NCBI RefSeq assembly: GCF_965200405.1
Contig: NZ_OZ241356.1
Span: forward strand, 2,790,001-2,854,000
DNA length: 64,000 nucleotides
DNA from: Glacieibacterium sp965200405
GTDB taxonomy: Bacteria > Pseudomonadota > Alphaproteobacteria > Sphingomonadales > Sphingomonadaceae
Reading direction: 5' to 3'
Shown: in pieces, positions 8,261 to 17,090 of the stretch
Position numbering within the stretch: position 1 is the first letter of the stretch
Layout of the letters: each line of letters begins with the position of its first letter
Translations under genes and position numbers: made by a program
The notes under the pieces: generated by a model
The model's database searches: none
Seen by the model: the letters and a program-made list of their open reading frames with translations, nothing else
What the model was told of the DNA's origin: nothing

Positions 8261-9727
8261 CTATATCATCCGCTCAGATAGCATCGACAACTGATCGGGA
8301 ACCTCGAGCTCGTCCTGATCCGTCAAGCGTGTCGGATAGTCACCGGTGAAACAGGCATCGCAATACTGCGGAGCTGCTTCGTCGCGTAATTCCTCGCCCA
8401 ACGCGCGGTAGAGACCGTCGTTGGACAGAAACGCGAGGCTATCGACCTTGATGTACTCGCGCATCCGCTCGACATCCATGTTGGCGGCAAGCAGCTTGGA
8501 ACGCTCCGGCGTGTCGACGCCGTAATAGCAGCTGTGGCGCGTTGGCGGCGAAGCGATCCGCATATGGACTTCCTCGGCACCGGCATCGCGGAGCATCTGG
8601 ACGATCTTGAAGCTGGTCGTACCGCGAACGATCGAATCGTCGATCAGGACGATACGCTTGCCGTTGATCAGTGCGCGGTTGGCGTTGTGCTTCAGCTTAA
8701 CGCCAAGGTTGCGGATCTGGTCGCCGGGCTGGATGAACGTGCGCCCGACGTAATGCGAGCGGATGATGCCGAGTTCGAACGGAATACCCGACTCCTGGGC
8801 AAAGCCGATCGCGGCGGGCGTTCCTGAATCGGGAACCGGCACGACCATGTCGGCGACCACCGGGCTTTCGAGCGCCAACTGCTGACCGATCCGCTTGCGG
8901 ACCTGGTACACGCTGGCACCGTCGACGACCGAGTCAGGGCGCGAGAAATAGACGTGCTCGAAGATGCAGGGCCGCGGGCGGTAGGTGCCGAACGGACGGA
9001 GTGAGCGAAGGCCGCGTGCCGTGATGACGATCAACTCGCCAGGCTCGACAGCCCGCAGGAAGGTGGCGCCCATGACGTCGAGGGCGACCGTCTCCGAAGC
9101 GAGGATGTAGCTATCGCCCAGACGTCCAAGCACCAGCGGCCTAATACCGAGGGGATCGCGGCAGGCGATCATGCCTTCGCCGGTCAGGCACAACAGGCTG
9201 TATGCGCCTTCGACCTGTTTCAGCGCGTCGATGAAGCGGTCGAGCAGAGTGCGGTAGGTGCTGGTGGCGACAAGGTGGATGATGACTTCGGTGTCGCTGG
9301 TCGACTGGAAGATCGAGCCGCGGCGGACAAGCTCGCGACGCAACTTGCCGGCGTTGGAGATGTTGCCGTTGTGACCGATCGCGAAGCCGCCCGACGACAG
9401 TTCGGCATAGAGCGGCTGGACGTTGCGCAACGCGGTTTCGCCGGTCGTGGCGTAGCGGTTGTGCCCGATGGCGATGTCGCCCTTGAGCTTGCGGATGACT
9501 TCGTCCGAGTCGAAATTGCCGGCGACGTGACCCATGGCTCGGTGGGTGTGAAAGTCCTTGCCGTCGAAGGTGGTGATTCCGGCGGCTTCCTGGCCACGGT
9601 GCTGCAGCGCGTGCAGGCCCAGCGCGGCGAGGGCGGCGGCACCTTCGGCACCGTAGACGCCGATGACTCCACACTCCTCGTGGAGGTGATCGTCTTCCCA
9701 CGGGTCCGTGGTCAGCATGTTGTCCAT
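8261..9727 (-). CDS. purF: amidophosphoribosyltransferase
   Basis: This enzyme makes 5-phosphoribosylamine from PRPP and glutamine, the first step of purine synthesis. The 488-residue protein has an 18-residue propeptide before the nucleophile C19 (HEECGVIGVYG), as in the Bacillus-type enzyme. The PRPP-binding motif VLIDDSIVRGTT is present. Cysteines in PRPCIFEH, RHSCYYG and YCDACF match the four ligands of the [4Fe-4S] cluster of that type. The open frame extends 26 codons further upstream, but ATG 9727, with GAGAG a few bases before it, gives the expected N-terminus. Confidence 0.95.
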   Translation of the reverse strand: MDNMLTTDPWEDDHLHEECGVIGVYGAEGAAALAALGLHALQHRGQEAAGITTFDGKDFHTHRAMGHVAGNFDSDEVIRKLKGDIAIGHNRYATTGETALRNVQPLYAELSSGGFAIGHNGNISNAGKLRRELVRRGSIFQSTSDTEVIIHLVATSTYRTLLDRFIDALKQVEGAYSLLCLTGEGMIACRDPLGIRPLVLGRLGDSYILASETVALDVMGATFLRAVEPGELIVITARGLRSLRPFGTYRPRPCIFEHVYFSRPDSVVDGASVYQVRKRIGQQLALESPVVADMVVPVPDSGTPAAIGFAQESGIPFELGIIRSHYVGRTFIQPGDQIRNLGVKLKHNANRALINGKRIVLIDDSIVRGTTSFKIVQMLRDAGAEEVHMRIASPPTRHSCYYGVDTPERSKLLAANMDVERMREYIKVDSLAFLSNDGLYRALGEELRDEAAPQYCDACFTGDYPTRLTDQDELEVPDQLSMLSERMI

Positions 9728-9814
9728 AAGGACTCTCGTCTCGCTTGGCGGCTTGGCCCGCCATATAGGGAGGCGAGGGCGGCTTGTCGCCCCCTCGTTA
9801 CGCATGGGTGACGG

Positions 9815-10180
9815 ATGTTGGACGAGATACGCGAAACCGGACTTAAACTTGACCCGAAATGGGACGAGCGTGGCCTAATTCAGGCAGTTGCGAGCGATGC
9901 GGTAAGCGGCGAGTTGTTGATGGTGGCTCATATGAATGCCGAGGCGCTGGAAAAAACCCTCGCCACCGGCGAGGCGCACTACTGGTCCCGCTCTCGCGCC
10001 GAGGTCTGGCACAAGGGCGGCACCTCGGGGAATGTGCAGCGCATCGCCGGCGTCAGGATCGACTGCGACCAGGACGCGGTATGGCTGCTCGTCCATCCCG
10101 CCGGACCCGCCTGCCACACCGGCGAAGCGAGTTGCTTCTACCGGCGTGTCGAGGCGGACGGCGACCTTACGCGACTTTGA
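9815..10180 (+). CDS. hisI: phosphoribosyl-AMP cyclohydrolase
   Basis: This 121-residue enzyme opens the adenine ring of phosphoribosyl-AMP in histidine biosynthesis. Family motifs are clear: HYWSRSR, VWHKGGTSGN and VRIDCDQDAVW, with C-x6-C ligands in CHTGEASCF. It is the stand-alone HisI form without the HisE domain. It is divergent from purF across about 90 bases, and its 3' end overlaps the convergent hemerythrin gene by 14 bases. No other his gene is nearby. Confidence 0.95.
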   Translation: MLDEIRETGLKLDPKWDERGLIQAVASDAVSGELLMVAHMNAEALEKTLATGEAHYWSRSRAEVWHKGGTSGNVQRIAGVRIDCDQDAVWLLVHPAGPACHTGEASCFYRRVEADGDLTRL

Positions 10181-10739
10181 AGCCTTCGAAGTTCATGCGC
10201 TTGGTCAGCTTCTTGTTCTCTTCCTCGCTGAGCGACGCATAAAGCTTGGGGAAGACGACATCTTCTTCCTCGCGAACATGCGCCTCGATGTCCGACTTCA
10301 GCTCCTGCAAGCGCGTCAGCCAGGCGGGCGAGGCCTTGTCGATCTGCTCCAGGTCGTACAGGCCCTGCTTAACCTCGGCATTATGGTCCTGGCCGAGCTC
10401 GTTGGCGGCTTCGACTTCGCCCGAGGCGCGCAGAGCGCAGTAGATCACGTCCTCTTCCTGGATGGCGTGCTTGCCAAGCGCGTGCTGTAGCGAAAACAGC
10501 AGCGCGGCGCGCTTCTTGGTGTCTTCCTCGGTTGTCTTCTCGAGCGTCTCGATGATGCCCATCGCCAACTTGTGCTCGGCCTTCAGACCCTCGAACCAGT
10601 CGCCGGCCGATGCAGTGATCGCCTGTACTGCGGCCTTGCGCCCGACCGCGGCAGCGATGCCGAGGCCAAAGCCGACGACGCCCGCGAGCAGTGCGCCGTT
10701 GCCGTTATCGTTTGAACTCGCTCCGTAATTCGTCGCCAT
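10167..10739 (-). CDS. hemerythrin HHE cation-binding domain protein
   Basis: This 190-residue protein begins with a glycine-rich stretch and a short hydrophobic segment (about residues 15-38, GALLAGVVGFGLGIAAAVG). An HHE domain follows, with metal-ligand candidates in EHKLAMG, HALGKHAIQEEDV, DHNAEVK and HVREEEDV. Such proteins bind a di-iron centre and are linked to oxygen, nitric oxide or stress responses. GGAGTGA precedes the ATG. An EcfG-like promoter (GGAAC...GGTT) lies upstream, which would suit a general-stress gene. The frame continues upstream into ivd only as a shadow. Confidence 0.85.
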   Translation of the reverse strand: MATNYGASSNDNGNGALLAGVVGFGLGIAAAVGRKAAVQAITASAGDWFEGLKAEHKLAMGIIETLEKTTEEDTKKRAALLFSLQHALGKHAIQEEDVIYCALRASGEVEAANELGQDHNAEVKQGLYDLEQIDKASPAWLTRLQELKSDIEAHVREEEDVVFPKLYASLSEEENKKLTKRMNFEGFKVA

Positions 10740-10771
10740 GTTCGTCACTCCGTCTGGGGGGTGCCGCCTCA

Positions 10772-10795
10772 AACCGGCGGCAAGGACGAGGTTCC
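10772..10795 (-). promoter_or_regulatory. EcfG-like promoter of the hemerythrin gene
   Basis: On the minus strand GGAAC (10795-10791) is followed after 15 bases by GGTT (10775-10772), 33 bases before the ATG. The alphaproteobacterial general-stress sigma factor EcfG recognises GGAAC-N16/17-CGTT. Spacing and the first -10 base deviate slightly. Confidence 0.4.
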
Positions 10796-10819
10796 GAATT
10801 GCGAATCGGTCGCGGCGGC

Positions 10820-11983
10820 TCAGGCGGCCTCCTCGAACAGCTCCCGCCCGATCAAGTAGCGGCGGATTTCCGACGTTCCGGCGCCGATCTCGTACAGCTT
10901 GGCGTCGCGGAGCAGTCGGCCCGTCGCATAATCGTTGATATAGCCGTTGCCGCCGAGCGCCTGGATCGCCTCCAGCGCCATCCATGTCGCCTTTTCGGCC
11001 GAGTAGAGGATGCAGCCGGCGGAGTCCTTGCGCGTCGTTTCACCGCGGTCGCAGGCCTGGGCCACGGCGTAGACATAGGCCCGCGCGGTCGAGGCGGCGA
11101 CGTACATGTCGGCCAGCTTGCCCTGCATGAGCTGGAAGGTGCCGATCGGCTTGCCGAACTGGCTGCGCTCGTGGACGTACGGCACGACGATATCGAGCGC
11201 GGCTGCCATGATGCCGAGCGGTCCGCCCGCCAGCACGACCCGCTCGTAATCGAGGCCCGACATCAGCACTTCGGACCCGCGCCCGACTTCGCCGAGCACA
11301 TTGTCCGCCGGCACTTCGCAATCCTCGAACACCAGCTCGCAGGTGTCGGAGCCGCGCATGCCGAGCTTGTCGAGCTTCTGCGCCGTCGAGAAGCCCTTCA
11401 TGCCGCGCTCGATCAGGAAGGCGGTAATGCCGCGCGGCCCGGCCTCGGGGTCGGTCTTGCCGTAGACGACCAGCGTCTCGGCGCTCGGCCCGTTGGTGAT
11501 CCAGAACTTCGAGCCGTTGAGAACATAGGCGTCGTTGCCCCGGCGCTCGGCGCGCAACCGCATCGAGATGACGTCGGAGCCCGAGCCGCTTTCCGACATC
11601 GCCAGCGAGCCGACATGCTCGCCGCTGATCAGCTTGGGCAGATACTTGGCCTTTTGCGCGGAATTGCCCCAGCGGGCGATCTGGTTGATGCACAAATTGG
11701 AGTGGGCGCCATAGCTCAGGCCGACCGAGGCCGAGGCGCGGCTGATCTCCTCGACCGCGACGACATGCGCGAGATAGCCCATGCCGGCGCCGCCATCTGC
11801 TTCCGAGACGGTGATGCCGTGCAGCCCGAGTTCGCCGATCTTGACCCACAAATCGCGCGGAAAGGTGTTGGTCGCGTCGATCTCGGCAGCGCGTGGCGCG
11901 ATTTCGGCAGCGGCGAAGGCCCGAACGCTGTCGCGCAGCATCTCGATTTCGTCGCCATGGTCGAAGCGAAGGGCAGTGAACAT
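10820..11983 (-). CDS. ivd: isovaleryl-CoA dehydrogenase
   Basis: A 387-residue FAD-dependent acyl-CoA dehydrogenase for the third step of leucine breakdown, isovaleryl-CoA to 3-methylcrotonyl-CoA. The catalytic glutamate is in GLDYERVVLAGGPLGI, the position characteristic of isovaleryl-CoA rather than short-chain dehydrogenases. FAD-binding motifs MSESGSGSD and WITNG are present, and ALGGNGY lies near the C-terminus. I take ATG 11983; a GTG at 12013 would add ten residues. It is downstream of mccA on the same strand, with a gap of 164 bases that could hold its own promoter. Confidence 0.93.
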   Translation of the reverse strand: MFTALRFDHGDEIEMLRDSVRAFAAAEIAPRAAEIDATNTFPRDLWVKIGELGLHGITVSEADGGAGMGYLAHVVAVEEISRASASVGLSYGAHSNLCINQIARWGNSAQKAKYLPKLISGEHVGSLAMSESGSGSDVISMRLRAERRGNDAYVLNGSKFWITNGPSAETLVVYGKTDPEAGPRGITAFLIERGMKGFSTAQKLDKLGMRGSDTCELVFEDCEVPADNVLGEVGRGSEVLMSGLDYERVVLAGGPLGIMAAALDIVVPYVHERSQFGKPIGTFQLMQGKLADMYVAASTARAYVYAVAQACDRGETTRKDSAGCILYSAEKATWMALEAIQALGGNGYINDYATGRLLRDAKLYEIGAGTSEIRRYLIGRELFEEAA

Positions 11984-12147
11984 GTTGAGAATCCGATCCA
12001 AAACCGGGTTCACACGGGAATGTGACCGGGCAATATCCTGACACTATAACCAGAAGAACCTGCGCTAAGATCCCCTCTGGAAATCGTGATGTACCATACA
12101 GGTTATGTACTACAATGTGACCCTGTAGGAAAGGCTAACATTGAAAG

Positions 12148-14124
12148 TCATGCCTCGATCTCGACGAGCAAGGTGCCGTCGCCGACCTGATCGCCTTCGC
12201 TGACATGGACGGCGGAAACGGTGCCGGCCAGACGGGCGCTGAGGCGGTGTTCCATCTTCATGGCTTCGAGGACGAGGAGCCGGTCGCCGATCGCCACGGC
12301 CTGTCCGACGGCGACGTCGAGCGCCAGCACGCGGCCGGGCATCGGGGCGGTGACGCGGGCGTCGCTGGCGAGGCCACGCGGGTCGAGCCGGGCGGGGCGG
12401 GTCGACAGCAGCGCGACCTTGCCCGCCAGCCGGACCTCGATCGACGCGCCCGCGATCAGCACGACGGCGCGGACCAGATTGCCGTCGAGATCGGCCTCCA
12501 GCGTCAAATCGTCGACCCAGCGCGCGCGGGCGGTGACCGGGGCGGCCAGCCCGCCGACGCGGGTCATGCCATTGGCATTGCTCAGCATCAGCGAGTGCTT
12601 TGTCTCGCCCGCATAGAGTTCGAGGCTGCGCTCGGCGGCGAGGTTGACGCGGAAGGTCGCAAAGCGCTCGAACATCGTCGTCGGCGCAGTCGCGGTGCGC
12701 GGTGTCGTCAGCGCCAATGCGGCAAGCGCCACCGACTGTTCGGAGACCTCGACCGACGGCACCAGATCGTCGGCATGCCGGCCGATGAAGCCGGTATCGA
12801 CCTCGCCGGCGCGGAAGGCTGGATGGTCCGCCAGCCGCGCCAGGAAGGCCCGGTTCGACTTGACGCCCTCGACGACGCAGCCATCGAGCGCCGCGACAAG
12901 CCGGTCGATTGCGGTGGCGCGGTCGGGGCCATAGGCGATGACCTTCGCAATCATTGGGTCGTAATTGACGGTGATCGCGCTGCCGGTTTCGACACCGCTG
13001 TCGATGCGCGTGCCTGGCAAGGTCGGGAAGCGCAGCCGCGACAGCTTGCCGGTCGAGGGCAGGAAGCCGTTGTCGGCATCCTCCGCGTACAGTCGCGCCT
13101 CGACCGAATGGCCGATCGCGGTGATCGCATCCTGGTGCGCCGGCAGCATCTCGCCGCGCGCGATGCGCAGCTGCCACTCGACGAGATCGAAGCCGGTGAT
13201 CGCCTCGGTAACTGGATGTTCCACCTGAAGACGTGTGTTCATCTCCATGAAGTAAAAGGCCGGATCGCCTTCCGCGTCGACGGTGTCGAGGTCGAGGATG
13301 AACTCGACGGTGCCGGCCCCCTCGTACTTGATCGCGTGCGCGGCGGTGACTGCGGCAATGCCGAGCGTGTGGCGCAGCCGCTCGCTGAGGCCGGGAGCAG
13401 GGGCCTCCTCGATGACCTTCTGATGGCGGCGTTGTAGCGAGCAATCGCGCTCGAACAGATGGACGACGTTGCCGGCCTGGTCGGCGAAGACCTGGACCTC
13501 GACGTGGCGCGGCCGGGCGATCAGCTTCTCCAACATGACGCCGTCATTGCCGAACGCCTTGGCGCCCTCACGCTGGCAGCTCAGGAGGTTTTCGGCGAAG
13601 CTCTGCGGATCCGGTACCGAGCGCATGCCCTTGCCGCCGCCGCCGGCCACCGCCTTGATCAGCAGGGGGAAGCCGATCTGCGCCGCGGCGCGCTCCAGCC
13701 GAACCAGCCCCTGGTCGTTGCCCTGATAGCCCGGCGTGATCGGCACGCCCGCCTTCTTCATCGCTGCCTTGGCAGAGTCCTTCAGGCCCATGACCTGCAT
13801 CGCTGCGACCGGCGGCCCGACCCAGGTCAGCCCCGCCGCAATGACGCTCTCGGCAAAGCCGGCATTCTCCGACAGGAAGCCATAGCCCGGGTGGACGGCG
13901 TCCGCGCCGGTGCGCCGGGCGGCGTCGAGCAGCTTGGCCGGATCGAGGTAGCTTTCGGTCGCCGGCGCCGGGCCGATGTGCACCGCCTGCGTCGCCTCGC
14001 GGACATGCGGCGCCGTCGCATCGGCGTCGGAATAGACCGCGACGGTCTCGATGCCCATCGCGTGCGCCGTGCGGATGATCCTCCGGGCGATCTCGCCGCG
14101 GTTAGCGATTAGAAGCTTTTTCAT
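12148..14124 (-). CDS. mccA: methylcrotonyl-CoA carboxylase, biotinylated alpha subunit
   Basis: This 658-residue subunit carries out ATP-dependent biotin carboxylation and holds the biotin for methylcrotonyl-CoA carboxylase in leucine catabolism. The biotin carboxylase domain starts MKKLLIANRGEIARRI, with the ATP loop GGGGKGMR and active-site FMEMNTRLQVEH. A biotin-carrier domain at the C-terminus has the AMKM motif with biotinyl lysine K623. ATG 14124 overlaps the liuC stop as ATGA. The longer open frame upstream is a shadow of liuC. Related propionyl- or geranyl-CoA carboxylases are possible, but the neighbours favour leucine breakdown. Confidence 0.93.
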   Translation of the reverse strand: MKKLLIANRGEIARRIIRTAHAMGIETVAVYSDADATAPHVREATQAVHIGPAPATESYLDPAKLLDAARRTGADAVHPGYGFLSENAGFAESVIAAGLTWVGPPVAAMQVMGLKDSAKAAMKKAGVPITPGYQGNDQGLVRLERAAAQIGFPLLIKAVAGGGGKGMRSVPDPQSFAENLLSCQREGAKAFGNDGVMLEKLIARPRHVEVQVFADQAGNVVHLFERDCSLQRRHQKVIEEAPAPGLSERLRHTLGIAAVTAAHAIKYEGAGTVEFILDLDTVDAEGDPAFYFMEMNTRLQVEHPVTEAITGFDLVEWQLRIARGEMLPAHQDAITAIGHSVEARLYAEDADNGFLPSTGKLSRLRFPTLPGTRIDSGVETGSAITVNYDPMIAKVIAYGPDRATAIDRLVAALDGCVVEGVKSNRAFLARLADHPAFRAGEVDTGFIGRHADDLVPSVEVSEQSVALAALALTTPRTATAPTTMFERFATFRVNLAAERSLELYAGETKHSLMLSNANGMTRVGGLAAPVTARARWVDDLTLEADLDGNLVRAVVLIAGASIEVRLAGKVALLSTRPARLDPRGLASDARVTAPMPGRVLALDVAVGQAVAIGDRLLVLEAMKMEHRLSARLAGTVSAVHVSEGDQVGDGTLLVEIEA

Positions 14125-14897
14125 GGTGTTACCCAATTCGGCTGACGTCGCTCGATAAAAGCGCCAAGGCCTTCGCGACCTTCGTCGGAGGCGCGGCGAG
14201 CGGCGATGCGCGTGGCGGTGTCGGCACGGAGCGTGTCGGTGACCGGCTGCCCGGCGATGTCGCGGACCAGCGTCTTGGCATCGGCGATCGCACCCGGCGC
14301 ACCGAGGTTCAGCGCATTGAGCCACGCCGCGACCTGCACCTCGGGCTCGTCGCTGACGATATGCGCGAGGCCCATGCCGACCGCAGCCTCGGCGCCGAAA
14401 TCCTCCGCGGTGAGGAAGTAACGCCGCGCTTGGCTCGCCCCGATCTTGGCGACAACGAACGGCCCAATGGTCGCCGGGATCAGCCCCAGTCGAACCTCCG
14501 ACAGCCGGAACTGCACCGACGGCCTGACCACGACCAGATCTGCACAAGCGACCAGCCCGACCCCGCCCCCGAAGACGAAGCCGTGCGCCACGACGATCAC
14601 CGGCTTGGCGCAAGTGTCGATGGCGTTGAGCATGTCCGACAGCCGCAGCGCATCCGCGCGGTTCTCGGCCTCCGACAGTGTCGCAGAGGCGCGCATCCAG
14701 CCGGCATCCGCCCCGGCGCAGAAGCTCGGACCGTTGCCGGTGAGAACGACGGCGCGAACGGCCGGGTCGGTGCCCGCTTCGGTGAAAGCGGCGGTCAGTT
14801 CAGCAATCGTCGCCGCGTCGAAGGCGTTGTGCTTCACCGGGCGGTTCAACGCGATGCGGCGCGTGCCGGCGCTGTCGGTGGCGACCTCGAGAGCCAT
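14121..14897 (-). CDS. liuC: enoyl-CoA hydratase, probable methylglutaconyl-CoA hydratase
   Basis: A 258-residue crotonase-fold protein. It has the oxyanion-hole segments GPSFCAGADAGWM and GFVFGGGVGLVACAD, and EVRLGLIPATIGPFVV in the usual place. Its position between the two carboxylase subunit genes points to hydration of 3-methylglutaconyl-CoA to HMG-CoA. ATG 14897 starts four bases after the mccB stop, and its end overlaps mccA by four bases. The final HMG-CoA lyase gene is not found beside it. Confidence 0.9.
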   Translation of the reverse strand: MALEVATDSAGTRRIALNRPVKHNAFDAATIAELTAAFTEAGTDPAVRAVVLTGNGPSFCAGADAGWMRASATLSEAENRADALRLSDMLNAIDTCAKPVIVVAHGFVFGGGVGLVACADLVVVRPSVQFRLSEVRLGLIPATIGPFVVAKIGASQARRYFLTAEDFGAEAAVGMGLAHIVSDEPEVQVAAWLNALNLGAPGAIADAKTLVRDIAGQPVTDTLRADTATRIAARRASDEGREGLGAFIERRQPNWVTP

Positions 14898-14901
14898 CCG
14901 C

Positions 14902-16482
14902 CTACATCCGGAACGTGCCGAAGCGCGTTTCCCTGATCGGCTGCTGCAGGGTCGCGGCGAGAGACAAAGCGATGACCGCTCGGGTGTCCTCGGGGGCGAT
15001 GACGCCGTCGTCCCACAGGCGGGCGCTGGCGTGGTAGGGGTGGCCCTCGCGCTCATACTGGTCGCGGATCGGCGCCTTGAAGGCCTCCTCCTCGGTTTTG
15101 GTACGGAAGCCGCCTGACTTGACCGTGGCGAGGACCGAGGCTGCCTGCTCGCCGCCCATGACGCTGATCCGGGCGTTGGGCCACATCCACAGGAAGCGCG
15201 GGCTATAGGCGCGGCCGCACATGCCGTAATTGCCGGCGCCGAAGCTGCCGCCGATGATCACCGTCAGCTTGGGGACGGCGGCGCAGGCGACTGCGGTGAC
15301 CAGCTTTGCGCCATGTTTTGCAATGCCTTCGTTCTCGACCTTGCGACCGACCATGAAGCCGGAGATGTTCTGCAGGAACAGCAGCGGGATCTTGCGGGCA
15401 CACGCCAGCTCGATGAAGTGCGCGCCCTTCAGGGCCGACTCCGAGAACAGGATGCCGTTGTTGGCGATGATCGCAACGGGCATGCCTTCGATCCTGGCGA
15501 ACCCGGTGACGAGCGTGTCGCCGTAGAGCGGCTTGAACTCGTGGAGCTGACTGTCGTCGACCAGTCGCGCGATGATCTCGCGGACATCGGAGGGCTGGCG
15601 GGTGTCGGTCGGGATCAGGCCGGGCAGGTCGCTGGCCGGGAAGCGCGGCGGCATGGCGGGCTCCAGCGACTGCGCCGGCGCGGGCAGGGTAGCGACGATG
15701 CTGCGGGCGATCTCAAGGGCGTGTGCGTCGTCGTCCGCGAGATGGTCGACAACGCCGGACAGTCGGGCATGGACATCGCCGCCGCCCAGATCCTCGGCGC
15801 TGACCTCCTCGCCGGTCGCGGCCTTGACCAGCGGCGGGCCGCCCAGAAAGATCGTGCCCTGGTCGCGGACGATGATGCTCTCGTCCGACATCGCCGGGAC
15901 ATAGGCCCCGCCGGCGGTGCAGCTGCCCATGACAACTGCAATCTGTGCAATGCCTTGCGAGGACATGTTCGCCTGGTTGAAGAAGATGCGGCCAAAGTGA
16001 TCGCGGTCGGGGAAGACCTCGTCCTGGCGCGGCAGGTTGGCGCCGCCGCTGTCGACCAGATAGACGCAAGGTAGCCCGTTCTGGGCGGCGATTTCCTGCG
16101 CGCGGAGGTGCTTCTTGACGGTGAGGGGGTAGTAGCTGCCGCCCTTCACCGTCGGGTCGTTGGCGACGACGACGCACAGCCGGCCCTGGACCTGGCCGAC
16201 GCCAGCGATCATCCCGGCGGCAGGCACATCGTCCTCATAGACCTTGTGCGCAGCCAGCTGTCCGATTTCTAGGAAGGCGCTGCCGGGGTCGAGCAGGCGC
16301 TCGACGCGCTGGCGCGGCAGCAGCTTGCCGCGGGCGACATGGCGGTCGCGCGATGCCTGCGGGCCGCCGAGTGCGATCTTGCCGATCGTGGCGTTGAGGT
16401 CGGCCACCAGCACGCCCATCGCCTCGGCGTTGCGGCGGCTGTCGGGCGAGGCGAGGAGGGGGGAGCCGATGCTATGGGGCAT
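14902..16482 (-). CDS. mccB: methylcrotonyl-CoA carboxylase, carboxyltransferase beta subunit
   Basis: A 526-residue carboxyltransferase that moves the carboxyl group from biotin to 3-methylcrotonyl-CoA. Features include the N-terminal carboxyltransferase half with LVDSGGANLPRQDEVFPD, GSCTAGGAYVPAM, and the C-terminal half with LLFLQNISGFMVG and GGSFGAGNYGMCGRAYSPR. The length matches MccB closely. I use ATG 16482 (MPHSIGSPLL); an upstream start at 16518 would add 12 residues. It leads the mccB-liuC-mccA unit. No regulator gene is adjacent. Confidence 0.93.
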   Translation of the reverse strand: MPHSIGSPLLASPDSRRNAEAMGVLVADLNATIGKIALGGPQASRDRHVARGKLLPRQRVERLLDPGSAFLEIGQLAAHKVYEDDVPAAGMIAGVGQVQGRLCVVVANDPTVKGGSYYPLTVKKHLRAQEIAAQNGLPCVYLVDSGGANLPRQDEVFPDRDHFGRIFFNQANMSSQGIAQIAVVMGSCTAGGAYVPAMSDESIIVRDQGTIFLGGPPLVKAATGEEVSAEDLGGGDVHARLSGVVDHLADDDAHALEIARSIVATLPAPAQSLEPAMPPRFPASDLPGLIPTDTRQPSDVREIIARLVDDSQLHEFKPLYGDTLVTGFARIEGMPVAIIANNGILFSESALKGAHFIELACARKIPLLFLQNISGFMVGRKVENEGIAKHGAKLVTAVACAAVPKLTVIIGGSFGAGNYGMCGRAYSPRFLWMWPNARISVMGGEQAASVLATVKSGGFRTKTEEEAFKAPIRDQYEREGHPYHASARLWDDGVIAPEDTRAVIALSLAATLQQPIRETRFGTFRM

Positions 16483-16633
16483 CGCCGAGGCTATAGGCGG
16501 CGCGCCACTGGGGCTCAAGCCCGCTGCCAGCCGCTTGCCGCGCTGCGGACCCGGAATACCGTGGCGCGGCTCAGGGACCGGCTATGTATTGCGGCGATGC
16601 GACGCTCCGTGTATGGGCCCCGGTTCGTTCAGG

Positions 16634-16651
16634 GGCTGGTCGGTACCAGCC
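16634..16651 (+). promoter_or_regulatory. hairpin in the rpmE leader
   Basis: GGCTGGT (16634-16640) and ACCAGCC (16645-16651) form a perfect seven-base stem with a CGGT tetraloop. The hairpin ends about ten bases before the AGGA ribosome site of rpmE. Its placement suits translational control of L31, as known for other ribosomal-protein leaders. Confidence 0.4.
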
Positions 16652-16672
16652 GCATAGTGCAGGAATTACACG

Positions 16673-16903
16673 ATGAAGCAGGGCATTCACCCCGACTATC
16701 ACACGATCACGGTCCAGATGACCGACGGCACCACCTACGAGACGCGCTCGACCTACGGCAAGGAAGGCGGCAAGCTGACCCTCGACATCGATCCGACCTC
16801 GCACCCGGCGTGGATCGGCGGCGCGGGCAAGATGCTGGACGCCGGCGGCCAGGTCGCTCGCTTCAACAAGCGCTTCTCCGGCTTCGGTCTCGGCAGCAAG
16901 TAA
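16673..16903 (+). CDS. rpmE: 50S ribosomal protein L31
   Basis: A 76-residue ribosomal protein with the typical start MKQGIHPDYHTITVQMTDGT followed by TRSTYGKEGGKLTLDIDP and HPAW. The cysteines of zinc-binding L31 are absent, so this is a zinc-independent form, as usual in alphaproteobacteria. AGGA precedes the ATG by eight bases. A hairpin lies just upstream and a terminator-like hairpin downstream, so the gene appears monocistronic. Confidence 0.95.
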   Translation: MKQGIHPDYHTITVQMTDGTTYETRSTYGKEGGKLTLDIDPTSHPAWIGGAGKMLDAGGQVARFNKRFSGFGLGSK

Positions 16904-16947
16904 GCGCTTTCGCGGCGCTGCGGCGCTCGCTTAGGTTGAACACAGAT

Positions 16948-16979
16948 AAAGCCGTTCCTGCGATAGCGGGGACGGCTTT
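16948..16979. terminator. terminator hairpin after rpmE
   Basis: Arms AAAGCCGT (16948-16955) and ACGGCTTT (16972-16979) match perfectly and the stem extends inward with CC/GG pairs. A short T-run ends the right arm. It lies about 45 bases past the rpmE stop. Confidence 0.6.
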
Positions 16980-17090
16980 GTCGTGTCCGCGGGCGTGCAG
17001 GGCGGAAATCAGCGGCCTGGTGCGCGGCGCCGCTGGGCTTTTGCCTCGGCCGCGAGCACATTGCCGCGACGCCTTGGGGAAGGGAAGCGA

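Noticed and set aside
12064..12120. GTAC words spaced 16 bases apart upstream of ivd (in the mccA-ivd gap)
   Set aside because: Only the four-base ends are symmetric; the flanks do not match, so I do not call an operator.
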